Assembly: GCF_000295095.1 (NCBI RefSeq)
Contig: NZ_JH806634.1
Coordinates: 336,142-400,141 of the forward strand
DNA: 64,000 nucleotides
Origin: Actinomyces timonensis DSM 23838
GTDB taxonomy: Bacteria; Actinomycetota; Actinomycetes; Actinomycetales; Actinomycetaceae
Direction: 5' to 3'
Every line of letters begins with the position of its first letter. The stretch's first letter is position 1. Both the position numbers and the translations under genes were made by a program. The notes beneath the pieces are model-generated. The model did no database searches. It was not told the DNA's origin and was given only the letters and a program-made list of their open reading frames with translations. Of this stretch, positions 49,017 through 58,432 are shown piece by piece.

Positions 49017-49631
49017 TCAGGCGGGGGCCTCGACCCCCAGCCACTCGTACCAGCCGCGGTGCAGCACCAGCCAGGCCATGAGCCCGTAGCCGGTCTGGGC
49101 CGGGTGCCCGGCGCCACCGGCCACATCCGTGAGCCACTGGTCGTGGTGGCGCAGTGGGTCGAAGACCTCCACGTAGGGCGTGGAGCGGCGCCGGCAGACC
49201 TCGGCCGCCGCGTGCGACAGGGCCGCCGTCGCGTCGGTGTCGGCGTGGGGCAGCGGCGGCGGGCCGACGACGAAGCACGGCCGGTGCTCGCTGGAGGCCT
49301 TGTCGAGGATATTGGCCAGGGCCAGGCGCGAGCGCGCGGCGGACATGCCCGCGAGCACGTCGCCGACGCCGATGCCGATGACGAGCCGGTTCTCCCGGGT
49401 GTGGGTGGAGCGCGGCGCCACCTCGTCATGCCAGCGCTCGGCGAGCTGGGCGAGGGTCTCGCCCGGGATCGCCAGGGTGGAGGGGAGCAGGTCCGCCTCC
49501 TGCGGCGTGCGCGCGAGCACGCGGCCGGTCCAGCCCAGTGCCCGGGCGTCGCCGTAGCCGGCGACGATCTCATCGCCGATGAAGTGGATCCTGTTGGCGT
49601 CGGCTGCTCCAGGGACGGCTGCTGCGCTCAT
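49017..49631 (-). CDS. SGNH/GDSL-family hydrolase
   Basis: A 204-residue cytosolic hydrolase. Block I reads 'RIHFIGDEIVAGYGDARALGW', where the usual catalytic Ser of GDS is replaced by Glu (G-D-E), an oddity. Block III is partly seen as 'VIGIGVGDV' (Asn of the family replaced) and block V as 'GHPAQTGYGLMAWLVLH' with the expected His. Loss of the Ser nucleophile suggests either an inactive member or a changed mechanism. ATG 49631 follows AGGAGACCGTCA. Its fold assignment is sound; activity is uncertain. Confidence 0.72.
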   Translation of the reverse strand: MSAAAVPGAADANRIHFIGDEIVAGYGDARALGWTGRVLARTPQEADLLPSTLAIPGETLAQLAERWHDEVAPRSTHTRENRLVIGIGVGDVLAGMSAARSRLALANILDKASSEHRPCFVVGPPPLPHADTDATAALSHAAAEVCRRRSTPYVEVFDPLRHHDQWLTDVAGGAGHPAQTGYGLMAWLVLHRGWYEWLGVEAPA

Positions 49632-49692
49632 TGACGGTCTCCTGTTCGTGTGGGAGTCCTCCCGATCGGTGGACCCCAGACTACCGACCCGG

Positions 49693-49732
49693 CCCGCCCG
49701 CTCCCGGCGGCGCGCTGCCGGGAGCGGGCGGG
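49693..49732 (-). terminator. 16-bp perfect hairpin terminator after the ABC operon
   Basis: CCCGCCCGCTCCCGGC (49693-49708) pairs perfectly with 49717-49732 around an 8-base loop, 19 bases past the stop of the ABC permease. It would end the transporter mRNA before the SGNH gene. Confidence 0.7.
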
Positions 49733-49750
49733 AGCATCGCGGCCACGGGC

Positions 49751-51388
49751 TCATCCCGCACGAAGGTCCCGGCGCTGGAAGAGGATGAGCGAGGCTGCCA
49801 GGAGGATGAGCGCCGCGGCTCCCTGGACGGCGATCACTCCCAGATCCGGGTCGTCCACGGGCAGCACTCCCACCATATGCGCCGGTGAGAGATCCCGGGC
49901 CCACTCCGGCAGGCGCAGGGCCTCGGCGAGGAGCATGACCACCGCCATCCAGGCCGCCATCACCCAGCCGGCCACGCTCCAACGCGGGCCGATCGCGCTC
50001 AGCAGCGCATCGAGAGCGGCGACGAGGAGGACCGGCGCGGCGTAGGCGCCGCCAACCTCCAGCGCGGCCCATGCCGCAGGAGCGTCGCGGGTGACGGCCC
50101 AGATCCCGCCGGCCAGCGCGAGCGCGGAGGCGCCGAGGACGATGAGGCACGCCGCGAGCGTCGTCGCCCACCACCCGAGCCACAGGCGCGCGCGCCCGAG
50201 GCGGGTCGACAGCAGGGCGCCGAGCCGCCCGCTGGTCTCCTCACCTCCCAGCCTCGTGGCCCCCTGGACGCCGACGATGCTCGCCGCGGACACGACGATG
50301 ACCGCGGCCAGCATGGTGACCATGTCAGTGGCGCGCTCGAGCCCGATGGACCGCAGGAGCTGCGGGTTCGAGGCGACGGTGCTCGTCACCTCGTCGCTGA
50401 ACAGGCCGATGACGAGCGCCCACAGCACCGCGCCGATGAGCCACGCGGCAGCTCCGCCCCGCTGCAGGCCCAGGGCCAGCCTCCAGGCGGGCATGGCACG
50501 GCTCGGACCACGGGCGGGCCCGGGCCTCGGCGCCACGATCCCCGCGCCGGTGTCACGGCCCCCGGCGATGACGGCGGCGAGAATCGTGAGGAGCGCCGCG
50601 CAAGCGCCGTACGCGATGAGGGGCCAGAGGCGTGGGCCGTCGAAGGCCCTCGCCTCCGGCAGCCATCCGAGCGGACTCGCCCACGCGGCCCGCCACTGCA
50701 GCCCATCGATGGCGAAGCGCATGAGGAAGGCCGCGCTGACCACGCCGATCCCCAGGTGCTGGGCCGTGCGGGCGCGCTGGCACATCTGGGCCAGGACCAG
50801 TCCAACGGCGCCGAAGAACAGCGAGCACAGCGCCACCGAGGCCGCGTACCAGGACGATCCCCGCCCTGGCAGCCCCGCCGCCACCATCCCGGCCGTCATC
50901 GCCGCTCCTCCCACGAGCGCGGTGGCGATGAGCAGGAGCGCCGCCGAGCCCAACGGGGCCAGGCGTCCGACGCGCGAGGCGGTGAGGAGCTCCACGCGCC
51001 CGTCCTCCTCCTCGCGGCGGGTCAGCCGTACCCCCAGCAGGACGCCCACGGTGGGGAAGATGATCTGCCCCATGAACCCCACCTCGATCGCGGTGATCCC
51101 GCCCAGCGTGGTCAGCCCGTAGGGGAGTCCGTTGAACGCCGCCTGCACGGTCGACGCCCCGGCGCTCGCCGCATAGGCGATCCGGTCCTCCAGGGTGGGG
51201 TAGAGGCCGGTGATGCTCGTCGCGATGGCGGTCACGAGCGCGGGCATCGTCACGCAGGCGACGGCCAGGGCTCCCCAGCAGGCGCGCAGGCTCACGGCTG
51301 TCGCGTGGCCGAGGCCGGCCAGGGGGCGGCCTGGGAGCGCCGGCGCCCAGCGCGCCGAGCCCCCGCGGGCGGCACTGCCGGCGGTCAT
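49751..51388 (-). CDS. ABC exporter permease (polyketide/antibiotic exporter type)
   Basis: A 545-residue permease with about twelve helices in two similar halves, as in the TnrB3-like exporters linked to polyketide antibiotic resistance. Characteristic stretches are 'FPTVGVLLGVRLTRREEEDGRVELLTASRVGR' (half 1) and 'VQGATRLGGEETSGRLGALLSTRLGR' (half 2), each with a conserved E-E/G-R-x-E/G-x-L loop. GTG or ATG at 51388 overlaps the ATPase stop as ATGA. It works with the ATPase upstream and is governed by the divergent TetR gene. The actual exported compound is unknown. Confidence 0.85.
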   Translation of the reverse strand: MTAGSAARGGSARWAPALPGRPLAGLGHATAVSLRACWGALAVACVTMPALVTAIATSITGLYPTLEDRIAYAASAGASTVQAAFNGLPYGLTTLGGITAIEVGFMGQIIFPTVGVLLGVRLTRREEEDGRVELLTASRVGRLAPLGSAALLLIATALVGGAAMTAGMVAAGLPGRGSSWYAASVALCSLFFGAVGLVLAQMCQRARTAQHLGIGVVSAAFLMRFAIDGLQWRAAWASPLGWLPEARAFDGPRLWPLIAYGACAALLTILAAVIAGGRDTGAGIVAPRPGPARGPSRAMPAWRLALGLQRGGAAAWLIGAVLWALVIGLFSDEVTSTVASNPQLLRSIGLERATDMVTMLAAVIVVSAASIVGVQGATRLGGEETSGRLGALLSTRLGRARLWLGWWATTLAACLIVLGASALALAGGIWAVTRDAPAAWAALEVGGAYAAPVLLVAALDALLSAIGPRWSVAGWVMAAWMAVVMLLAEALRLPEWARDLSPAHMVGVLPVDDPDLGVIAVQGAAALILLAASLILFQRRDLRAG

Positions 51389-52311
51389 GGGCGCTCACCG
51401 CCCTCGTCCGAGTACTGCTCCAGGAAGAGCTGCTCGAGGCTCGGCGGGCGAACGGCGACCTGGAGCGGCCGGGCCCGCGCGACCTGTGCCAGTGCCGCTG
51501 GCAGCCCCCGGGCATCGACGAGCGCGGTGATCCTCGTTCCGTGGGGGTCAGTGGACACCATGAGATCGGCGACGCCGTCGATCCTCTCCAGGCCCTCGGG
51601 CGCTCGCTCGGTGACCGCCTCGATGGCGCTCGGCGCGCTGGCGCGCAGGCTGGCCAGGCTCCCGGAGAACACGCCGCGCCCGGAGCGCACCACCGTGACC
51701 CGCCCGCAGAGCGTCTCGACCTCGGCCAGGATGTGGCTGGACAGGAGGACGGAGACTCCCTGGTTGGCCAGCTCGGTGACGACCCCCTGGAAGACGGCCT
51801 CCATGAGCGGGTCGAGGCCGGAGGTGGGCTCGTCGAGGATGAGAAGATCGACGTCGCAGGCCAGTGCCGCCACGAGCGCGACCTTCTGGCGGTTGCCCTT
51901 GGAGTAGGTCCGGAAGCGCCGCGTGGGGTCGAGCTCGAATCGCTCGACGAGCTCATCGCGGCGCTTCTGGTTCATCGCGCCGTGGATGCCGCCGAGAACA
52001 TCGATGCACTGACCGCCGGTGAGCCCCGGCCACAGCGCCGTGTCCCCGGGCACGTAGGCCAGTCGCTCATGGATGTCCACGGCCCTGCGCCAGGGGTCCA
52101 TGCCCATGACGCTGGCGCTGCCGCCGTCGAGGCGGATCTGCCCGAGCAGGGCCCGGATGGTCGTGGACTTGCCGGCCCCGTTGGGGCCGAGGAAGCCATG
52201 GACCTCGCCGCGCTCCACCCGCAGATCGAGGCCGTCGAGCGCCGTCACGCGGCCGAAGCTCTTGACGAGCCCGTGCGCCTCGATGATCAAATCTGACAGT
52301 GACTTGCTCAT
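51385..52311 (-). CDS. ABC exporter ATP-binding protein
   Basis: A 308-residue ATPase with Walker A 'GPNGAGKSTTIRALLG', signature 'YSKGNRQKVALVAALA' and Walker B 'LLILDEPTSGLDPLMEAVF', and a C-terminal regulatory domain ('VADLMVSTDPHGTRITALVDARGLP'). The ATG at 52311 has no Shine-Dalgarno, and the -10 hexamer TACAGT ends eight bases ahead of it, which fits a leaderless mRNA. The TetR-type operator overlaps that -10. Coupled to the permease by ATGA. Confidence 0.92.
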   Translation of the reverse strand: MSKSLSDLIIEAHGLVKSFGRVTALDGLDLRVERGEVHGFLGPNGAGKSTTIRALLGQIRLDGGSASVMGMDPWRRAVDIHERLAYVPGDTALWPGLTGGQCIDVLGGIHGAMNQKRRDELVERFELDPTRRFRTYSKGNRQKVALVAALACDVDLLILDEPTSGLDPLMEAVFQGVVTELANQGVSVLLSSHILAEVETLCGRVTVVRSGRGVFSGSLASLRASAPSAIEAVTERAPEGLERIDGVADLMVSTDPHGTRITALVDARGLPAALAQVARARPLQVAVRPPSLEQLFLEQYSDEGGERP

Positions 52312-52312
52312 G

Positions 52313-52346
52313 ACAGTAACTGTACTTGGTAGTCTCGGGGCGTCAA
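52313..52346 (-). promoter_or_regulatory. Promoter of the ABC exporter with TetR operator
   Basis: On the minus strand TTGACG (complement of 52341-52346), 16 bases, then TACAGT (complement of 52319-52324) form a good promoter. The palindrome ACAGT-T-ACTGT (52313-52323) overlaps the -10 and probable start site. It also lies in the region between the divergent exporter and tetR genes, as expected for a TetR-family repressor. Confidence 0.6.
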
Positions 52347-52390
52347 GGGCTGGACGCCCAGCTGGGGCGAGGAGGGCGGAGGAGGGCGCT

Positions 52391-52999
52391 GTGGCGCGAC
52401 AACCAGGCCTGCGCGAGCGCAAGAAGGCCGCGACCATGCGCCATGTCCAAGCCGTCGCGCTGGACATGTTCGAGGCCGACGGCTTCGACGCGGTGAGCAT
52501 CGAGCGGGTCGCCGAGGCCGCCGAGGTCTCGCCGAGCACGGTCTACCGGTACTTCGGGACCAAGGAGGGCCTGGTCGTCCACGACGAGTACGACGACCGC
52601 CTCCTCGACGCCTTCCGGCGCGGCCTCGCGGACGGGCTCGGCCTCGCCGAGTGCGCGTCCTCGGCCCTTGAGGACATCTGGCGCGAGCACTTCGTCGACG
52701 ACGCCGGGGCCACCGAGCGCCGCGCGCGCCTGTGCTTCGAGGTGCCCGCGATCCAGGGGGCGATGTCCCTGGCCCTCAACGATCAGGTCGACGCCATCGC
52801 GGGGGTGGTGGCCGACTCGGGGCGCATGTCCTTCCCCCGGGCGAGGATCGCGGCCTCCGCGATGGTCTGGGCGGTCATCGGCGCCATGCGCAACTGGTTC
52901 GATGCCGGATGCCCGGCCGATATGGCCGACCTGCGCGAGGGCGTCGAGGAGGCCTTCTCCTGGCTGCGGCTCATCGAGAGCGGCGACGGCGCCCGGTAG
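52391..52999 (+). CDS. TetR family transcriptional repressor
   Basis: A 202-residue regulator with a typical N-terminal HTH: 'GLRERKKAATMRHVQAVALDMFEADGFDAVSIERVAEAAEVSPSTVYRYFGTKEGLV'. The C-terminal domain ends 'VEEAFSWLRLIESGD'. GTG 52391 follows GGAGGGCGCT. It is divergent from the ABC exporter, and the palindrome ACAGTTACTGT in the shared region is the probable operator. A drug or metabolite exported by the transporter is the likely ligand, by analogy with such pairs. Confidence 0.9.
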   Translation: MARQPGLRERKKAATMRHVQAVALDMFEADGFDAVSIERVAEAAEVSPSTVYRYFGTKEGLVVHDEYDDRLLDAFRRGLADGLGLAECASSALEDIWREHFVDDAGATERRARLCFEVPAIQGAMSLALNDQVDAIAGVVADSGRMSFPRARIAASAMVWAVIGAMRNWFDAGCPADMADLREGVEEAFSWLRLIESGDGAR

Positions 53000-53029
53000 C
53001 GCCGTCGGCGCCGGGCGGACAGCTCCGCC

Positions 53030-53050
53030 CCGGGGCGGCCCTCGCCCCGG
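53030..53050. terminator. Bidirectional hairpin between tetR and kgd
   Basis: CCGGGGCG (53030-53037) pairs perfectly with CGCCCCGG (53043-53050) around a 5-base loop, between two convergent genes. Confidence 0.5.
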
Positions 53051-53086
53051 AGCGCCTGGAGCCTAGGCGGCGCGCTGCGGCCGCGC

Positions 53087-56000
53087 TCAGGACCGGTCGA
53101 AGGCGGCGGCGACGAGCACCTCCTGCTGGCGCTTGTACAGGCCCGCCGTCCCCGGCGCGGGGGAGGCCGCCGCCGGGCGCGACACGCAGTGGGCGTCGTC
53201 GTCGAGCCCGCCCCGGTGGCCCGCGGGCCTCAGGCGCCGAGCGAGGCCGGCGGGCGCGGCGAGCGCCAGGAAGGGCCACACGCCCAGGTTCCTCGGCTCG
53301 TCCTGCACCCAGACGACCTCCGCGCCGCGGAAGGGGGCCAGCGCCGCCTCGATCGCCTCGCCGTCGAGCGGGTAGAGCTGCTCCAGGCGCACGATCGCCG
53401 TCGAGGCGTCCCCGCGCCGCTCCCGCTCCGCGAGGAGGTCGTAGTAGACCCGCCCCGAGCACATGAGCACCCGGTCCACGCCCCCTCCCCGCGCGATCCC
53501 CGCATCCGTCTCCCCGATGACGGGGAGGAAGGCCCCCGAGGTGAAATCCTCCACCGGGCTCGTGGCGGCCTTGAGCCGCAGCAGCTGCTTGGGGGTGAAC
53601 ACGACGAGCGGTCGGCGCGGCCGGGAGTAGGCCTGCTCGCGCAGCAGGTGGAAGTGGTTCGCCGGCGTCGACGGCATGACGACGCGCATGTTCTCCTGCG
53701 CGCACATCTGCAGGTAGCGCTCGATCCGCGCCGAGGAGTGGTCCGGCCCCTGGCCCTCCTGGCCGTGGGGCAGGAGCATGACCAGGCCCGAGCGCTGCCC
53801 CCACTTCTGGGTGGCCGAGGTGACGTACTCATCGATGACCGACTGCGCCCCGTTGGCGAAGTCCCCGAACTGCGCCTCCCACAGCGTCAGCCCCTCGGGG
53901 TGCTCCACGGAGTAGCCGTACTCGAAGGCCAGGGCCGCGTACTCGCTGAGTAGGGAGTCGTAGATCTCCAGGGGCGCCTGGCCGGGTGTGAGGAAGTCCA
54001 GCGGCGTCCACTCCGCGCCCGTGGCGTGGTCGTGCAGGACGGCGTGGCGCTGGGCGAAGGTGGCGCGGCGCGCGTCCTCCCCGGCCAGTCGCACCGGCAC
54101 GCCCTCCATGAGCAGCGAGCCCAGGGCGACGAGCTCGGCGAAGGCCCAGTCGATGCCGCCGGCGCGGCTGGAGTCCTGGCGGCGGCGCAGCATCGGCTCC
54201 AGCTTGGGGTGGACGGTGAAGCCCTCGGGCCAGGCCACCTGGGCGTCCCCGATGCGCTCGACGACGCCCGGCTCGACGGCGCTCGTCCAGCCGATCATCA
54301 TGCCGGCGCCGGCCTCCTGGGAGGCGGGGACGTCCAGGCCCCCGGGGAAGCGGCCCACCGTCGTCGGGTCAGCCAGGGACGCGCCCTCGGCCAGGAGGGT
54401 GGTGTCCCGCGCGGTGGCCCCCTCGGGGCGGGCAGACGCCTCAGCGCGCGTGGAGGAGAAGATCCGCTCCAGCTCGTCGCGGAAGGAGGACTCGATCTGC
54501 TCGGCCTGCTCGGCGGTGATCTCCCCGCGCCCCAGCAGGTCGGTGGTGTACACGGCGCGCGTGGAGGGCAGGGAGTCGATGAGCCGGTACATGACCGGCT
54601 GGGTCATCGAGGGGTCATCGCCCTCGTTGTGGCCGCGGCGCCGGTAGCAGATGAGGTCGATGATGACGTCCTTGTGGAAGGCCGCGCGGTACTCGTAGGC
54701 GTGGCGCGCGGCCCGGGCCACCATCTCCGGGTCGTCGGCGTTGATGTGGAAGATCGGCACCTGCAGGCCCTTGGCCAGGTCCGTGGCGTAGTTCGTCGAG
54801 CGCGCCGAGGCCGCCCCCGTGGTGAAGCCGATCTGGTTGTTGACGATGATGTGCACCGTCCCGCCCACGCGGTAGGCGGGCAGCTGGCTCATGTTGAGGG
54901 TCTCGTAGACGACCCCCTGGCCGGCGAAGGCGGCGTCGCCGTGGACGAGCACCGGCATGACCGTGTAGCCGCGCTCGCCCAGGCCGATGCGGTCCTGCTT
55001 GGCGCGCACGATCCCCTCGACGACGCCGTCGACCGTCTCCAGGTGCGAGGGGTTGGCCGCCAGTGACACCCGGGTGCTCACGCCGTCGGTTCCGGAGAAG
55101 ACGCCCTCCGTGCCCAGGTGGTACTTCACGTCCCCGGTGCCCGCCCCCACGATGACGCCGTTGCCCTCGAACTCGTCGAAGACCTGGCCGTAGGACTTGC
55201 CGGCGATATTCGTCAGCACGTTGAGGCGCCCGCGGTGGGCCATGCCGATGACCACCTCGTCCAGGCCGTCGTGGGCGGCGGCGTCCAGGAGGCGGTCGAG
55301 GGCAACGATGAGCGATTCCCCGCCCTCGAGGCTGAAGCGCTTCTGGCCGACGTACTTGGTCTGCAGGAAGGTCTCGAAGGCCTCCGCCTGGGCGAGCTTG
55401 GTCAGGATCCGGTGGCGCTCGTCGGCTCCTACCGCCGCGCGGGGGCCCTCGAGCCGCTCCTGCCACCAGGCCCGCTGGGCGGGGTCCTGGATGTGCATGT
55501 ACTCGATGCCGGCCGTGCCGCAGTAGGCCTCGCGCAGCAGGGAGAGGATCTCGCGCAGCGTGGCGCGGCTGGCCCCGCCCAGTCCCCGGGTGGGGAAGGG
55601 GCGGTCCAGGTCCCACAGGCTCAGCCCGTAGGTGGTCAGGTCCAGGTCGGGGTGGTGGCGCTGGTGGTAGGTGAGCGGATCGGTGTCCGCGGCGAGGTGC
55701 CCGCGCTGGCGGAAGGCGTGGATGAGCTCGGCCACGCGCGCGGGCTTGCCGGTCTCCAGCTCGGGGTCGTAGGTCGTGTCGCGCTGCCAGGCGACGGGCT
55801 CGTGCGGGACGCGCATCGAGGTGAAGGCGCGGTCCCAGAAGCCGTCGAGCCCCATGAGCTTGCGCTCCACGAGGCGCAGGAACTCCCCGCTCGTGGCCCC
55901 TTGGATGACACGGTGGTCGTAGGTGGAGGTCAGGGTGAGGACCTTGCCGATGCCCTGCCGGGCCAGTGTCTCCTCGCTCGCCCCCGCGAAGGCCGCAGGG

Positions 56001-56845
56001 TAGGCCATCGAGCCCACGCCCACGATGAGGCCCTGCCCGCTCATGAGCCGGGGCACCGAGTGCAGGGTGCCGATCATGCCCGGGTTGGTGAGGGTCACCG
56101 TGGTGCCCGCGAAGTCCTCGACCTCCAGCGCCCCGGCGCGCGCCTTGCGCACCAGGCCCTCATAGGCGGCGATGAACCCCGACAGGTCGGTCAGGTCCGC
56201 CTCCTTGATGGAGGGCACGAGGAGGCGCCGCTCGCCCTTGGACGACGGCGCGTCGATCGCCAGCCCGAAGGCCACGTGCGCGGGGGAGCGCAGGGTGGGG
56301 CGGCCATCGGCGTCGAGCCGGTAGGAGACGTTCATCGCCGGCATCTCCACCAGCGCCTCCACCACGGCCCAGCCGATGAGGTGGGTGAAGGAGACCTTGC
56401 CTCCCCGCGTGCGCGCCAGATGGGCGTTGATGATCGCCCGGTTCTCGATGAGGACCTTGGCGGGCACCGCGCGGGCCGACGTCGCTGTGGGGATCTCCAG
56501 CGAGGCCTCCATGTTCTTCGCCGTGCGGGCTGCCGCGCCCCGCAATCGGGTGTCGGTGTCCGAGGCGGGGCCCTCATGCGGGGAGCGGGGGCTGGCCGCC
56601 AGGCGCAGGGCGTAGGGGGAGGTCGGCGGCTCCGTGCTCGACGGCGGCGCCGGCGGCAGGTCCGAGCGCGTGACGTCCTGGACCGCCCCGGAGGGCTCGC
56701 GCGGCGCCCCGCCGGTGGTGCCCGCCGCGTCGAAGAAATCGCGCCACGGCGCGCTCACGGAGGAGGCGTCGGCCAGCCAGGCCTCGCGCATCTCCTCCAC
56801 CATCCACTCATTGGCGCCGAAATCTGCGGTCTGCGGGGTAGTCAC
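53087..56845 (-). CDS. kgd: Multifunctional 2-oxoglutarate dehydrogenase/decarboxylase (E2-E1 fusion)
   Basis: A 1,252-residue TCA-cycle enzyme of the actinobacterial OdhA/Kgd type. It has a short helical N-terminus ('NEWMVEEMREAWLADASSVSAPWRDFFDA'), a Pro/Ser linker, an E2-like acyltransferase domain at about residues 105-340 ('VSFTHLIGWAVVEAL', 'STYDHRVIQGATSGEFL'), then the thiamine-diphosphate E1 part ('GMAHRGRLNVLTNIAGK', 'HINADDPEMVARAARHAYEYRAAF', 'GHNEGDDPSMTQPVMY', 'LLPHGQEGQGPDHSSARIERYLQ'). The lipoyl domain is absent, as in this family. Activity is controlled by the FHA protein OdhI/GarA in relatives. Monocistronic, ATG start. Confidence 0.96.
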   Translation of the reverse strand: MTTPQTADFGANEWMVEEMREAWLADASSVSAPWRDFFDAAGTTGGAPREPSGAVQDVTRSDLPPAPPSSTEPPTSPYALRLAASPRSPHEGPASDTDTRLRGAAARTAKNMEASLEIPTATSARAVPAKVLIENRAIINAHLARTRGGKVSFTHLIGWAVVEALVEMPAMNVSYRLDADGRPTLRSPAHVAFGLAIDAPSSKGERRLLVPSIKEADLTDLSGFIAAYEGLVRKARAGALEVEDFAGTTVTLTNPGMIGTLHSVPRLMSGQGLIVGVGSMAYPAAFAGASEETLARQGIGKVLTLTSTYDHRVIQGATSGEFLRLVERKLMGLDGFWDRAFTSMRVPHEPVAWQRDTTYDPELETGKPARVAELIHAFRQRGHLAADTDPLTYHQRHHPDLDLTTYGLSLWDLDRPFPTRGLGGASRATLREILSLLREAYCGTAGIEYMHIQDPAQRAWWQERLEGPRAAVGADERHRILTKLAQAEAFETFLQTKYVGQKRFSLEGGESLIVALDRLLDAAAHDGLDEVVIGMAHRGRLNVLTNIAGKSYGQVFDEFEGNGVIVGAGTGDVKYHLGTEGVFSGTDGVSTRVSLAANPSHLETVDGVVEGIVRAKQDRIGLGERGYTVMPVLVHGDAAFAGQGVVYETLNMSQLPAYRVGGTVHIIVNNQIGFTTGAASARSTNYATDLAKGLQVPIFHINADDPEMVARAARHAYEYRAAFHKDVIIDLICYRRRGHNEGDDPSMTQPVMYRLIDSLPSTRAVYTTDLLGRGEITAEQAEQIESSFRDELERIFSSTRAEASARPEGATARDTTLLAEGASLADPTTVGRFPGGLDVPASQEAGAGMMIGWTSAVEPGVVERIGDAQVAWPEGFTVHPKLEPMLRRRQDSSRAGGIDWAFAELVALGSLLMEGVPVRLAGEDARRATFAQRHAVLHDHATGAEWTPLDFLTPGQAPLEIYDSLLSEYAALAFEYGYSVEHPEGLTLWEAQFGDFANGAQSVIDEYVTSATQKWGQRSGLVMLLPHGQEGQGPDHSSARIERYLQMCAQENMRVVMPSTPANHFHLLREQAYSRPRRPLVVFTPKQLLRLKAATSPVEDFTSGAFLPVIGETDAGIARGGGVDRVLMCSGRVYYDLLAERERRGDASTAIVRLEQLYPLDGEAIEAALAPFRGAEVVWVQDEPRNLGVWPFLALAAPAGLARRLRPAGHRGGLDDDAHCVSRPAAASPAPGTAGLYKRQQEVLVAAAFDRS

Positions 56846-57073
56846 GGCTCATCTCTCCTGGTCGAGGCGACGGCGGAGCCGGGGCGCGATGCCGGAGCAA
56901 CGGCGCCCAAGCGGTGGCCCAAGTCTACGGGCACATGAGGCTTTGGTCCCGGGAACCGGAAGGCGATCCGCCTGGCCGCGCCGCGGCGCCGGGCGCCCGC
57001 CCCGGCCGTCGACCAGCGGGGCACAGGCCCCCCGGTGGTAGCGTGCGGCCCACCACCACAGGAAAGGGGAGAC

Positions 57074-58432
57074 GTGCGCGACGCGCTCATGATCCTTGTC
57101 GGCATCCTCCTGACCGCGGGAACCGCGGTCTTCGTCGCCGGGGAGTTCTCCCTCGTCGCCCTCGACCCCTCCACCGTGGAGACCCGCGCCGCCGCGGGCG
57201 ACCGCCGCGCCGAGAGGGTCCGCCTCGCCCTGGGCCGCCTGTCCACGCTCCTGTCCGGCGCGCAGGTCGGCATCACGCTGACCACGATCCTGCTGGGCTA
57301 CACGATGCAGGACGCCCTGGCCAATCTCCTCGACGACCTTCTGTCCAGATGGCTGGCCCAGTCCGTGGCCGGCGGCGCCGCCGTCACGCTGGCCCTCGTC
57401 CTCGTCAACGCCTTCTCCATGCTCGCGGGCGAGCTCATCCCCAAGAACGTCACCCTGACCGACCCCCTGCGCGCCGCGGGCCTGGTCACCCCGCTCCTCT
57501 CCGGCTTCACCAGGCTCCTGTCCCCGGTGATCCGCGTCCTCAACGGCACGGCGAACATCGTCCTGGGCTGGCTGGGGGTCACCCCCGCCGAGGAGCTCAG
57601 CGGCGCCCGCTCCGCCGGCGAGCTCGCCGCCCTCGTGCGCCACAGCGCCCAGGAGGGGGCGCTGGACGCCTCCACCGCCACCCTGCTCACCCGCTCCATC
57701 CGGGTCGCCGACCTGTCCGCCGTCGACGTCATGACCGACCGAGGCCGCCTCCACACCCTTCCCACCGATGCCACCGCCGCCGACGTCGTCGCCCTCGCCC
57801 GGGCCACCGGGCACTCCCGCTTCCCCGTCACCGGCGACGACGTCGACGACATCCAGGGCATCGTCCACCTGCGCCGAGCCATCGGCGTGCCCTACGCCAA
57901 GCGCGCCGAGGTGCCCGTGGCCTCGTCCTCCCTCATGACCCCCGCCCCGCGCGTGCCCGAGACGATGCCCCTGGCCTCACTCCTCGTCGAGCTGCGCGCC
58001 CAGGGCGCCCAGATGGCCCTCGTCGTCGACGAGTACGGCGGGACCGCCGGGGTGGTCACCCTGGAGGACGCCGTCGAGGAGATCGTGGGCGATGTCGCCG
58101 ACGAGCACGACCGGCGCCGGGGCGGTGCCCACCTGGAAGCCTCCGGGGATTGGATCGTCCCGGGATGGATGCGCCCCGACGAGCTGGCCACCCGCGCCGG
58201 CATCCACGTCCCCGATGACGGCCCCTACGAGACTCTCGGCGGCCTGGTCATGACCGAGCTCGCCCGCATCCCAGCCATCGGGGACCGCCTGGCGCTGCCC
58301 CGGGCCGAGCTCGTTGTCGAGGCCATGGAGGGGCGCCGCATCACCCGCCTGCGCGTGCGCCCCACGCGGCCCGCCCCCGCGTCCTCCGGCGAGCCCGCCG
58401 ACGGCGCGGCCGATGGGGGAGCGCGCGCATGA
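57074..58432 (+). CDS. DUF21/CBS-domain membrane protein (CorC/HlyC family), first copy
   Basis: A 452-residue protein with a DUF21 (CNNM) transmembrane domain (residues about 1-190, '[25 protein letters not shown]'-like block with 'GELIPKN'), two CBS domains ('[34 protein letters not shown]', '[44 protein letters not shown]') and a C-terminal CorC/HlyC transporter-associated domain. CNNM proteins move Mg or Co across the membrane or regulate that. GTG 57074 follows GGAAAGGGGAGAC. It overlaps the next gene as ATGA, forming a tandem pair. Confidence 0.92.
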   Translation: MRDALMILVGILLTAGTAVFVAGEFSLVALDPSTVETRAAAGDRRAERVRLALGRLSTLLSGAQVGITLTTILLGYTMQDALANLLDDLLSRWLAQSVAGGAAVTLALVLVNAFSMLAGELIPKNVTLTDPLRAAGLVTPLLSGFTRLLSPVIRVLNGTANIVLGWLGVTPAEELSGARSAGELAALVRHSAQEGALDASTATLLTRSIRVADLSAVDVMTDRGRLHTLPTDATAADVVALARATGHSRFPVTGDDVDDIQGIVHLRRAIGVPYAKRAEVPVASSSLMTPAPRVPETMPLASLLVELRAQGAQMALVVDEYGGTAGVVTLEDAVEEIVGDVADEHDRRRGGAHLEASGDWIVPGWMRPDELATRAGIHVPDDGPYETLGGLVMTELARIPAIGDRLALPRAELVVEAMEGRRITRLRVRPTRPAPASSGEPADGAADGGARA

